Shown in pieces: positions 42,002 through 52,480 of a stretch of DNA of 64,000 nt; within the stretch, counting starts at the first letter, position 1; the number at the start of each line of letters is the position of its first letter. Source of the stretch: Dromaius novaehollandiae. Lineage: Eukaryota > Chordata > Aves > Casuariiformes > Dromaiidae. Location: assembly GCF_036370855.1 (NCBI RefSeq), contig NW_026991398.1:3224001-3288000 (forward strand), written 5' to 3'. The notes below the pieces were generated by a model that saw only the letters and a program-made list of their open reading frames with translations, ran no database searches and was not told where the DNA came from. Position numbers and translations under genes: made by a program.

Positions 42002-42900
42002 TTTGCTATCTCCAGGCATGGCGGACTGTCCCAAGAAGAAAAGACGTTGAGAAGTTAGGAGAGACTTTTCAAGCAAAAAAAACAAACAAACAAACAAACC
42101 AATGTTGCAGTTCTCATACAACCCGCCACATTGCCTCTCTCTTTACTGAGACGATCTCTGTGCAGCTGCCTTGCTTCAGCTCCACTTTGCACTGGCTGAG
42201 TGTGCTGCTGTGAGGAGCAGGGGCCTCTGCCCATGGGCTCCAGAGGAGTCCGTCCTGCTGTACAGTAGTGGGAACAGGTTTGACTATCCCTGACATTCAC
42301 AGTTTCTGTCAGGTGAAATACACTTATCATGTAGAAGAGCTTTACATCATCCTCACTGCCAATTCTAAAGGATAAAGTTTGAGGAACAGAGTTTCAGGGA
42401 TTTTGTAGGCATTTTACTTTCCTTTAGATGTCACCCATGGGAGAGTGTTCCTGAAAGGTACAAATCCTTAGCATTTCTACTGTGAGTCCTGAGAGGAAAG
42501 CATCCACTGTTCCTTGTTACAGAGTGAGGACAGCTGGTCTGTCTGTTAGTCTCATTCCCAGCTGTCCTGTGCTCACACCTCTTTCAGCTGGAGGATGGTG
42601 TTACTCTAAAAAGAAACCAGTCCCTGCTGAGTGCAGACGAGTCCACTTTCAAAGTGCAGGTCTCCAAACTTCTCATCCTTTCTCAGGGCACCAGAGGGAG
42701 GTCTCCACACTCCCCTTCTAGCCAAGGACACACAGGGCTCTTTTCAGCTGCCCAGTTACACCCTCCCACCACCATCTCCATTCTCTCAGCATCTCTGCAG
42801 CTTCTTCATTTGTCTCTCAGATATCACAGAGTTGCTATGAGACAGCTGTGCCTTTCTGGAGGGCAGCTCCCAGCCTGGCACAACACAGAGAAACAGTCAA
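42002..42900 (-). other. Proximal upstream region (putative 3' intron) of copy 4
   Basis: Carries the splice acceptor (42026-42027, minus), a short (AAAC)n run at 42075-42099 and the GACTCCTCTGGAGCCCATGG motif shared with copy 3. No gene is seen. Confidence 0.55.
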
Positions 42901-45340
42901 AGGACCATCAGGACGGAAGATGGTCTCTCCTTAAGGGAGAGTGGGCTCATTTCCCAGCCCCACGGACTGCCTTTCCTGGAGCCGCACAGCTTAGAAGGGG
43001 GCTGGGGCAACCTCACTCCCATGCAGACCCCTCTGTTCCACAATTTGCAGCATCAGTGTCTGAACTGCAGCTGAAACCCCCCTAACCCCAGGGAGCCCAA
43101 AAGCAAGAACAGGAGCATCATGAACAGGAGGGGAAACAAGGAGCAACAGCATGATCCTGCTGCCAAGGGAGGCAAGGAGAGAGAGACAGACAGGCACTCG
43201 GGAAAGCCTTCACCTTGCCCAGCTGGGCATGCCACCTCACAGACGGTGACATCGCAGGACAGTCGCTCCCAGCCCCTTTGTTGGGCAGCATGAAATGGGC
43301 CTGTGGCAGGAGAGAGGCCCCTCTCCTCTGCCAGAGGTCTGGCTGCAGAGGAGGCGGCTCATGGCCTGGACTCCACGGCTGTCAGGGCAGAGGCTCTGCT
43401 GGGTGGAGGGGAGACACAGGGGGCTTGCTCAGAGGAGGGTGTCTGCATTGGAGGGACTGACCATGGCCACAGAGGTGCTGCTGGAGGTGGAGCCGAAGGG
43501 GCTTGCTGAGGTTTCTCACAGACTATTAATCTCTCAGAGTAAAGGTTTAGGACTCTTAGTTCCTTGCCAAAACAAAACAAAACAAAACAAAAAGCCCTCT
43601 TTCCTTCATCCTCTCTGCCAAAATTAGGGAACTGAAAGCACAGACAACCGAAGGAAAGCTCCTTCTCTTTCAAGTAGCCCTTCTCTTGATATTCCTCTTG
43701 AAAAGCTGGGGGTCGCTCCTCTCACCCAAAGCTTTGTCCTGCAGCGCTGTAGGGAGTTCCCTAGGCAGGCTGAGTGCTGACCCTCGCAGGCAGCAGAGTC
43801 ACTGCCCCAGGCACACAGCACCCTGGGGCGCAGGGGCACTGCTCTGAATTACAGCCCTGGGCAGACCTGGGTGCATGCTCTGGCTTCACACCCGTGCAGG
43901 GTCCCTGGGAGAAGAGAGCAGCATGCCTTGTCCCTCTGCCTGTGTGTCAGGGAATCCCTCCTCTGAAGCATCTCCACCTCTGCTTATGCACCGGAGGAGC
44001 CCAGAGAATGATCCTTAAAAAGCCTAGCAGTCATGGGATGGGCTGGGTTCAGAAGATCCCTCCAGGAACCTCTGTAGCATTGCCCTGCAGCCAGAGACTT
44101 ACTGTGCAAAGGACTGTGAAGGTTTCTCCCAGAACGAGGTCTCCTCTGTCCTCCCACTCCACACTGCCTTCCACTTCTCTCTGCCTTCTCTCATCTCATG
44201 TCAGCTGCAGCAGGCAGTGCCCGCAGCCCTGCTGCTCTTGGCAGAGGAGCTGCTCCTGCACACAGCTGTGTCTGGGCAGTGCTGCCAGGTTGTCATGAGC
44301 TCCCTCCATCCCAGGAGCCTGGCCCCACACAGGAGCAGAGGCCCAGCTGAAGGCCTGAATATCTCTGTCCCTTGTGCTCCCTCCTCCTGGGAAATTTTCC
44401 CTGAAGTAGACTAAAACAATCACCTATTGTCTTTTGCTGAAGAGTGGAGAGAGACTGATTCCAACATTGCAACTTATTTCATCAGAGGATGACTATCTAT
44501 GAGAGGTGGAAATGTCCTACTCGGGAAGGCCTTATTCCCATTTCTTTACTAGGCAGGGCGCCTAGAAGGGGACAAGGAGGTTGCTCATGGACACGTGGTT
44601 TAGGTTTTCATTCAGATGAGTCAATCTGAGCATCACATGCCTGTTTAGAAGCCTCTGGGCTGCAGTGGGATTCAGATCCTTCCTGTGAATCCCACAAACA
44701 CACAGGAGGTGTCTCCAGCACAGACAGCATGACACCTACAGGAAAAGCATGCCCCTTTGGAATGCATGCTGGTCAAGTGCCCCAGGGCATCTTGGGTTTC
44801 CTACATGTGCCAAAAAAATTAATTCCAACACTGCTTTTAGGGAAAGTCCATCCCATCTACATACAAGCATGCTGCATAAATGGGATTCACACCAAACCGA
44901 TGTCTCTGCTCTAGTCTCTGCACCCTCCAGCCCTTCTTGCTCTCCTCCCCATGAATGTCTTCTCACTCCCCCAGATGATATGTCCAGGGACTATACTAAT
45001 GATGGCCTCACGGTGGCTGGATCACAGGCTGCCCAGGCTCAGGGACTTCTTCAGTGACACCTTGTCTTTCCTGGAGATTGGTTCACCTCTGTCACAGGCC
45101 CCAAGGTGCTGCAGAGTCAGCTCAGGCAGCAAACCCCTTCCTGCCATTCCTGCACAGCCCAGCTCTGTTTCTCCCTGGCCTTGGGCCCTGCAGGGTTTGC
45201 TCTCTTAGTGGGAACCTCCTTTCACCACTACATTGCCACCTGCTAGGCCACTTGCAATCAAAGCCTTTGCATACATAAGGTCCTTGGTAACTGGTTTCTC
45301 TCTGACAAATCTTCAGTCTACACCACAGCTGAGGTGCTGA
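42900..45340 (-). repeat. Distal 5' block of OR14-like unit 4
   Basis: Same orientation and order as 9520-12600. Examples are GAGACAGACAGGCACTCGGG at 43181-43200 and GCAGAGGAGCTGCTCCTGCA at about 44241-44260. An (AAAAC)n run at 43568-43592 is specific to this copy. It contains the candidate noncoding exon. Confidence 0.78.
44103..44425 (-). promoter_or_regulatory. Candidate 5' noncoding exon and splice donor, OR14-like unit 4
   Basis: The minus strand ends CACA followed by GTAAGT (44102-44097). It is homologous to the segments in units 2 and 3. The implied intron to the acceptor at 42027 is about 2.1 kb. TTTCCCAGGAGG (44383-44394, minus) is shared with unit 2. Confidence 0.5.
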
Positions 45341-45480
45341 AGCCAACACATATGCAAACACATGCAGCCTGGGGTGCAGGCAGGAGCAAGTGGAGATGCA
45401 CAAGCTGTCACAGGAGTGTCACATGGTTGGAATAGCTGAGATGTGGTGGGATCACTTGCATGATGGAATCTACTACAGGA
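45340..45480 (+). mobile_element. CR1 LINE endonuclease start, shared insertion
   Basis: Matches 12655-12790 (GGAGATGCACAAGCTGTCAC, GAGATGTGGTGGGATCACTT). It is cut off near 45480, where module 4 ends. Confidence 0.75.
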
Positions 45481-45699
45481 ATTCTCACACCTCCTCTTCC
45501 GAGGCTCTGTCATGCTCCCTGAACACTGATGTAGCAGCTGGTGGGTGGCCTAGCAGCCAAGCGAGGAGCACTGCTGCCCCTGGGTGGGTGGGAGCAAAGG
45601 CCCCAGCCGCTGGGGAGGGCAGGGTGTGCAGGGGAGCAGCTCCTGCTGGGTTATTGCTGTTGCTGGGAAGGCAGGCTGCGTGGTTAGCATGACAAGTCT

Positions 45700-46990
45700 T
45701 GGTGATTTGTCTCCATAGGTTGTTTGTACTCTGCGGGAGTTCAGTGACAACAGGCAGTATGTGAGCAGGCTCAAGCTAGAGGCTGACAAAATGTATCGGC
45801 AAGAACAAGTACATAAAGCTCAGTGTTCATAGGCCTGTATCATGGTGCAGAGGGTTGGGGCTTTACTTGTTATATCTCAGCCAGGCACGAATTGAAGAAG
45901 CAGTGAGGGCTGCTCAGCTCCATCCAGTGCAACGGCCTCAGATAACAGGCAGAGGTGTAAGAGCAGTCAGCACCCATGGGAGAAGAGTCCCAAGCAGAGT
46001 CCCACCCAATAATGTAACCTCCTCCACCTCCTCTCCTCATTTTGTTCACCATTCACTCATCGGTTCCTTCTGGTTTCTGGTACAGAAGTCTTTAAATGAA
46101 GAACTGCATAATGAAGTCCAGACTACACTGATCGGGACCACACTGACAGAAGCCCAGGAACTGAAAGGGGTGGCTGAGAGCACAGTCAAGGAAGTGCTGG
46201 AGAGGCTGAAAGAGCTGGATCAGTTGGTCTGCATTTTAAGGAGGGCTCCACTGGCAATCAGTGGAAGGTTGCTTGCTAGCGCTAGAAGGGCAGAGCCTTC
46301 CGAGACATCTCCTCCAGATCTCCGGGAGGAAATTGGACTGGTGGCTATAAAGACTGTAGCAATTCTTTCCAACCATGTTGGGAAACAAGGGGTTTGCAGC
46401 ACATCAGATGCCTCTGAGCCTAGGCTGCTGGCCTGGCGGAGGGAGCAGCTCGGAGCTGCACGAGCCACGCGAGCTGGCAAATCAGGAGAAAGCAGGCTGA
46501 GGGAAGCTGAATTACCAGGCTAGCTTCTCTTGACAAAATCACCAAAGATGGTGTTGAGAGGGTTGGATCCACCTTGGAATTGTTTGTAGCTTCTCAATTT
46601 GAACATCACTTCCACTGTCAGTTTTCTGAAATCCTGAAGCTTCCCCTTGAGACTATTTCTAAGAGACAACTGCAGCCATCCCGGACACCTTTCTCAGCCC
46701 AGGTGATGAAGGAAGTAGAAGCATCATGTAGAGCATCCAAACACTGGACACCAGAAGGCACAAGGCTGCCCATGTTGCAACCATTCCATGATGTTGCTGC
46801 TGTATCACAAGAGAGTAGCATGCTTGCAAGGCGTAGCATCCAAAACTCAATGTCCCAAGTTCAGCAGCTCCATTCAGAACCAAATGTGCATGCTGAAATT
46901 GTTGTCCATGATGCTCTAGAAACCCTGAAGAAGCAGCAGCAGAAGGTAGAAAAAGAAATGAATGCAAAGGCAAGATCCTTCAAGGACACT
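45700..46990 (+). pseudogene. Unidentified coding-like fragments with coiled-coil character
   Basis: I do not recognise this. An AG acceptor-like site at about 45718 precedes a 37-codon frame with CTLREFSDNRQYVSRLK. Then 46081-46250 encodes a strongly helical heptad-like stretch (LNEELHNEV, LKGVAESTVKEVLERLKELD). After a frame change, 46532-46992 encodes another helical stretch ending ALETLKKQQQKVEKEMNAK. The fragments are collinear on the plus strand, with frameshifts between them. They sit where gag would lie in the retrovirus that follows, but the translation looks more like a cellular long coiled-coil protein. A processed or captured cellular gene fragment is an alternative. Confidence 0.35.
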
Positions 46991-47009
46991 TGAGAAGAAA
47001 GCACTGTGG

Positions 47010-47740
47010 AGAGTGGGCTAGTGGAGTCGCTGTTAAATCAGTGCGGTCAACCTCTGACTGCTGGTTCCTGGACAATGACAGTGGACTACTGCAACATTAA
47101 CAGCATAACTCCGATGTTGACTGCAGCTGTGCCCAACATGGTGTCCATCATGGAACAACTGGCCACCAGAAGGGGACACTGGCATGTGGTAATAGATTCG
47201 GCAAATGCCTTTTTTTCTATTGCCATCACACAGAAGAGCCAAGATCAACTTGCATTTACCTGGGAAGGCCGCCAATATACCTTTATGGTGCTGCCACAAG
47301 GTCACAAACATCATTTGTCACCAGCTGGTAAGCAGGGACCTTGACCAGGTGACCCTGCCCAATAAGGTAGTAATGGAACACTATATAGACAACATCTTGC
47401 TAAGCAGTCCCACTGAAGCAAGTCTTGTTGAAGTAAAGGCATGAGTCCTAGATGTGTTAACTGATAGAAAGTGGGTAGTGAACCCAAAGAAAAGATGGGG
47501 CACCAGCAATGAAGTCGTCTTTCTAGCCATACTCTGATCAGGTCCTCAGAGGAAAATACTACAAAGAGCCATTGATACCATTACCCACTTCCCTGAACCA
47601 ACATCTCTAGGTCAGACCCAATCCTTCCTAGGGCTTATGGGGCACTGGCAAACCTTTATCCCACATCTCAGCTGCATTATACAGCCCACACAGGCCAGAG
47701 TGAGGAAGAAAGCCACCTTTGACTGAAGCCTTCAACAGAA
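47010..47740 (+). pseudogene. Retroviral reverse transcriptase remnant
   Basis: The frame from 47006 contains the fingers/palm text with MTVDYCNINSITP and a catalytic-region segment near 47190-47230. It then shifts frame at about 47310-47330. The active-site box near 47386 reads YIDN, where a functional enzyme has two aspartates. A thumb-like segment with FLGLMGHW follows at about 47620. Stops are present at about 47445 and 47537. Confidence 0.75.
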
Positions 47741-47899
47741 GGCCGCCTTGCTCAAGCTAAAGAAGCTTTAAGTCAGCATGCACTTCAGAGCCCAGGAAGA
47801 TGAGGAGCCCCTTTTGAGCTGGAAGTCACCACAGTAGGTGATACATCCTCATGGAGTCTGTGGCAACAAGCCTTGACCCACAAAGAACCCGCTGAGTAC

Positions 47900-48420
47900 A
47901 GTTCAAAGCATTATCGGGTTTGGCTGAACAATACACCCCAATGGAACAGCAGACACTGGCTGCAGTCTGGGCTCTTCAACAAACAGAAGCTATCACAGGT
48001 CCAGATCCAGTGGTAGTGTGGTCTCCTTTGCCTATAATGAGATGGATCCAAGATGAAGGACCACTAGCTAGAAGGGGTACTGCACAAGTCCAAACTTCGT
48101 GGAAGTGGAAGCATTGTCTGCAACTACACATGAAGGCATCTAAACTGGGCATCACAGATGCTCATGCTCATCTCCTAGGGGTTGTCACCTTTGAGGAATT
48201 ACCCCCGAGGATAATTAGCATTGTAGCCCTCTAGCTGCAGCCCTAGGATCTCCACATGTAGAACCCCCCCCGGTACAATCAGCTGACAGTGGAGCAGCAA
48301 GAACATGCATGGTTCACTGATGGCTCATGCTCGTACAAAGGGGCAGAGAGGTGGTGGTGAGCCATGACCTTTAATCCAACTGTGAAAGAGATTCTGTATG
48401 AGAGTGGCCTGGGAGCCATC
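47900..48420 (+). pseudogene. Retroviral RNase H / connection remnant
   Basis: The frame 47920-48234 covers the connection region. The RNase H start WFTDGSC lies at about 48310. It is interrupted by stops at about 48234 and 48360. Confidence 0.6.
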
Positions 48421-48699
48421 AGGTATGCATCAGGTATACATTAGGATGGGCTATGCATGACAAGCCAATATGGAGAAAGCCCCTATGGCCTAGTACCTAG
48501 GAAGTCTGCACCCAGAGCTGAATTGCCACAAGACATGCAGACACCCATGCAGCTAGTAATTCCAGAGATGCCGAGGTAGATGCTATAGTGGCTGTTAGTA
48601 TGATCGTTGCTCCAGGGTTAGCAGATTGGATTCACCACAGAAGTGGCCATCTGGGTGGAGATGGGGCCACCCAATGGACTAGTGTTCGAGGTCTTCACA

Positions 48700-49300
48700 C
48701 CACCATCGTGGCATAAAAAGGGACAAGACAGCATTGCCCTTGTTGTACCCACTTAGCTCCATGGCGGTTGCAGACCGAAAAGCTGTATATTTGCAGAGGA
48801 CAAAAGCCTGGGCAGGTGTGGCAAATTGATGATATGGGACCCCTCCTGGAGAGCCAGTGGCACAGATATGTCCTGACCACTGTAGATTCCTACTCTGGTC
48901 TATTGTACACCCACTCTTGTGCCACAGCTACCCAGGCTCACATCATTAAGGCATTAGAAGACTTGGCTGAGTTTTATACTTCCTTGGTGGAAATCCAAAG
49001 TGATCAGGGCACTCATTTTACAGGGAGTGGCATTTGGAATTGGGCTGGAGAGCGAGGAGTAACCTGGATTTATCACAGCTTACCATCCACAAGGGCTGGG
49101 ATTGACAGAACACATGAATGGGCTGCTCAAAGAGCAGCTGTGTGAATTATCTCCTACTGGTACCCTCACAGGTTGGAGTAAAGACATTCGTCAGGCCAAT
49201 GCCTGCCTCAGTGACTGCCCACTGCATGGCTCTACCCCATATGCTCGTTTCAAAGGGGACTCCATCGAGTGGCCGCGTGTGCTTAGAGTGCAATGACTGC
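48700..49300 (+). pseudogene. Retroviral integrase remnant
   Basis: A zinc-finger CxxC (HCPCC) at about 48733 is followed by the catalytic core with the first Asp in WQIDDMGP (about 48825) and the second in SDQGTHF (about 49005). A frameshift near 49090 puts the third-acidic-residue region (HMNGLLKEQL) into another frame. The core DDE layout is visible but the gene is broken. Confidence 0.75.
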
Positions 49301-49379
49301 ACTGCCAAGCCTGCCTCCCCATGTGAACCAGGCCCAAGAGTGCAGGGTTGGATCGGTGATGGCCACACAAAGAAATAAC

Positions 49380-49710
49380 CCTAGAACCAGATAGCCATCT
49401 TGTGAGTATGGGGCTGGCCATCGCTGTACCTCAAGGGTATTATGGTTGCATGCTGCCCTGTACTAGTTTAGCTCTCTGGGGAGTAGACATCATTGCAGGA
49501 GACATTGACTCGAACTATCTTGAGGAGGTGAAAGTTGTGATCCATTACACCAGATCCCAACCCCTGTGATGTATATACATAGAGACCAAATAGCCCAGCG
49601 GATATGTGACCGGATAGGTGTCCCCTCTATCCAGGAAGTAGATTCCCTGAGGCCCACCCAGCAACTAGGCGGTTTTGAGTCTAAGGGCATGCTGTGTGGG
49701 TGCATGATGT
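49380..49710 (+). pseudogene. dUTPase-like segment of the ERV-L element
   Basis: The translation shows PDSHLVSMGLAIAVPQGYYG, then DIIAGDIDSNYLEEVKVV (the beta-strand motif around the catalytic Asp, degenerate), a stop at about 49568, and a later GGFESKG (about 49670) resembling the C-terminal dUTPase motif. The order fits retroviral dUTPases. Identification rests on motif recognition only. Confidence 0.6.
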
Positions 49711-49719
49711 GACTAAACC

Positions 49720-50262
49720 CAAACAGTTGGAAGGGGAAATTATTGCTGAAGAGCAGGGGATACCCACCTGGTACTAATCAAAGGGGAGAGTGTCCTAGTC
49801 TATAGTCTGTCTAGGAGGCTCTCACCCGGACAACCGTGACCTAATGAATATGCCGAGCAGAGGCACAATGTTGCTGCTCTCCATCCCAGCCCTGTATGCT
49901 GACAGTAGCTGTGGCACTGAAGAAACTGCAGTAAGCGGGTCAAACCTGACGTCCACAAGATAATGAGCCTACTTCAAGTACGACATGATGTGAAAACCAA
50001 AGAATCAGCATGGGACAACCCCTGGCAGTCACTGTCATCATGGCTGTTGAATTTAGGACTATGGGAAAAACACAATATACTCCTGGTCTTCTGGGTGGAT
50101 TGGTTTTGCGTGCATATATATTATAATTTACTATATATTTACAATCATTTAGTTGCTTGTATACCTTAACTGCTAGTTAAGCCAATGCCTGAAAGGCATG
50201 TCCGAACTGTGCCTGCACACTGGTGGCACCAGTACTACGTCTCTGTCAGTCATGGGGTGGAG
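49720..50262 (+). other. Element 3' region before the LTR
   Basis: No env or other domain is recognised. The stretch ends in a purine-rich ATGGGGTGGAG immediately before the LTR, a candidate polypurine tract. Confidence 0.5.
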
Positions 50263-50690
50263 TGTAGCAAGAACACCTGTAGAAGACCTGGTGAGGAGTC
50301 AGGGGACTGGCAGAGCACATGATTGCAGCCCCAGAGCGTGCTCTCTTCACACTGACCGAAACCCATCAAGGCCGGACATGCATTCTTTGTTTTATCAACA
50401 ATGTCTTGCTGCTTCGCAGCCAGTAGCCACTCAAGCCTGGCACAGTCAATATAAAGAAATAGTTCTAGTAGCTAAAAGGGGCCCTTAGGATAGACAATGT
50501 GAGTGCCGCCTGGGTGTCCGACCTGGGCATCCAGCAGCCTCCAATCAGTGACCCCTCCGTGCGGTTCTCGGGGCTCCCTGCACAGTTTGGAGTGCAAGTT
50601 CTTCATTAAAGCTCCTCTGTTTAACCCCTCATGAACCTTGAGTGTCTCTCTGCACTGATATCCAACCCTCCCTTTCCTGCCTTGTGGTCA
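50263..50690 (+). repeat. 3' LTR of the ERV-L-like element
   Basis: The segment begins TGTAGC directly after a polypurine tract. It has TATAAA at 50450-50455 and ATTAAA at 50605-50610, a normal U3-R spacing. It plausibly ends in ACA near 50692. Without the partner LTR the 3' limit is approximate. Confidence 0.6.
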
Positions 50691-52460
50691 CATATAGCCA
50701 GTTAATCTACTCAACTGATACAGGCATTTATCTAAAACCAGGACCACCCTCCAGTCCCCATTGTGTTGAGATAAATTCAGCTTTCTTTGCAGCGCTGTGG
50801 TCAATCATGGTCATGCTGGGGGCCTGCTGTTTGTAACTCTGTACCCTTTCACTGAAGCCACTGAGACAGTGTTTTCCGGAGACTCCATGGCAGCATTTTT
50901 TTCTTCGCATGTTTTTTTCTGTTGTTTTCATGGCCTTGCACCTGCAAACCCTAACATACAAGGAACATGACAAGCCTTGGCCAACCTGCAAAACAGTGCT
51001 GAGGCCTTCACAGCCCCCGAGCATTGTTTTTCCTAATGCAATTTTAAAAGAAGAAGGCAACAGGATAATAAGCATGCTGTTCCCAGCATCCCAAGATTTC
51101 TGTGGCTGGGTCACTGGAGCAAGGAATTCTGAAATGACTGCATGTTGAGCTGTTTCGATGCGAAGTGAGTTCTCAGCAGCCCAAAATCAAGACCTACAGC
51201 CTCTAACAGAACAAGTTAATCCCTCCTGAGACGATTGTGCTGGCCACCAGAATTATTCACTCCAGTTTATCTGGCATCCTGCAAGAGTACAGCTTTGAAA
51301 CCTTGGCATATACAGATGCCAAAAGGGCAATCATCAGCAGAGAGTTTGAGTGCCATGGTCAAGAGAGAATATACCTATCACCAGGATGAAGGTCATTGGG
51401 AGAAACATTATCTTCAGTCACGTATATCCCCCTGCAGATGGAGACAACTGCCAAAGACTTCTACAGGAGACCAAAATAACTAGCACTGCAATGAGCTACA
51501 AATCCCCCAGGGCTTCGCAGAAGATGTAAGTCCTGGACTTCTATCTCCGTTTCCCCACACACACCCTCAAATACATCTTTCTCTGCAGAATTCATCTGCA
51601 TGAAGGCTGTGAGCGCTGTGCTGAGAGAGCTCCCTCGAGCATGTGCACCAGCTCCCCATGACAAGGAGTGGTTGAGTGCAGACAGCGATGCTGTTACTCA
51701 AAATGCTGTGCACTTGGGCTGGGGCAAAGCTTTTGGCACAGTTTTGGTCACAGCCATCAGTGCAGCAATGCATAAAAAGTAGGTGTGTGGCTCTCTCCAA
51801 GGCCATAAGCAGAGTCGTGTTTTGAAGGAGCTTGCTGGAGACTGGCTACAGACCTGTGTACATGGAGAATCATTGCCTCAGAACTGGACAACATGGCAGA
51901 GGAAGTGCTCTGAGACCTTGCTAAGCCCTCCAGACTCCAAGCCTTCACAACCAGATAGCAGTGACCTCTCTTTCTTCCTCACTGAAACATACGCGGCCAA
52001 ACTTGTAGCTACATTTTAGTCCCTATTTGCCCACCAGCAAGCTTCCCACAAGATTTTCACATCTTACTGGCTATAGTAGCGCAGTCTTTTCACACGTCAG
52101 AGATCTTGCCCTCATTCACTTGCTGTCATGCCAGCAATTGCTTTTTTCTCCTTGGGCAACCTGCTGTCTACTCCATGATACACAGCTTATGGAGGAGGGC
52201 CTACATCACTTGGATTTTCAGCAGTGTTCAACAAAATGGAGAAAGTAGCCTTTGCAACTCTCAAATGTCAGTGCTTAGGGAAGGCTTCTTGGTTTCATGG
52301 GTGAAAAGTTTAAGAAGTCTATGAAGCATACTCAGGCTGGGGATTTCTATGCATATGACACCCTGGGTGATTAGTGTTAGGTCCTTATTTATTCATTTAT
52401 TTCTTTATTCAGAAGCAGACTAACAACAAAGGGGCCATCACAGCCTTTGGCATTATCTCC

Positions 52461-52480
52461 GGGGGAGGGGGGGGGGGGGG
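52461..52480. repeat. Poly-G tract
   Basis: Twenty bases of G with one A, a quadruplex-prone homopolymer. Confidence 0.9.

Larger units (their letters stand above)
47000..50690 (+). mobile_element. ERV-L-like (class III) endogenous retrovirus, 5'-truncated, defective
   Basis: In order on the plus strand are a reverse transcriptase, an RNase H, an integrase, a dUTPase-like segment and a 3' LTR. A dUTPase downstream of integrase is a known trait of ERV-L elements, which is the basis for the assignment. Many frameshifts and stops interrupt every domain, no env is seen and no 5' LTR was found. The element is therefore an old inactive copy. It lies just past the end of OR14-like module 4. Confidence 0.75.

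Noticed and set aside
42020-42121. Extension of OR14-like copy 4 to an ATG at 42121
   Set aside because: It crosses a simple repeat and the pyrimidine tract of the splice acceptor, so it lies in the intron.
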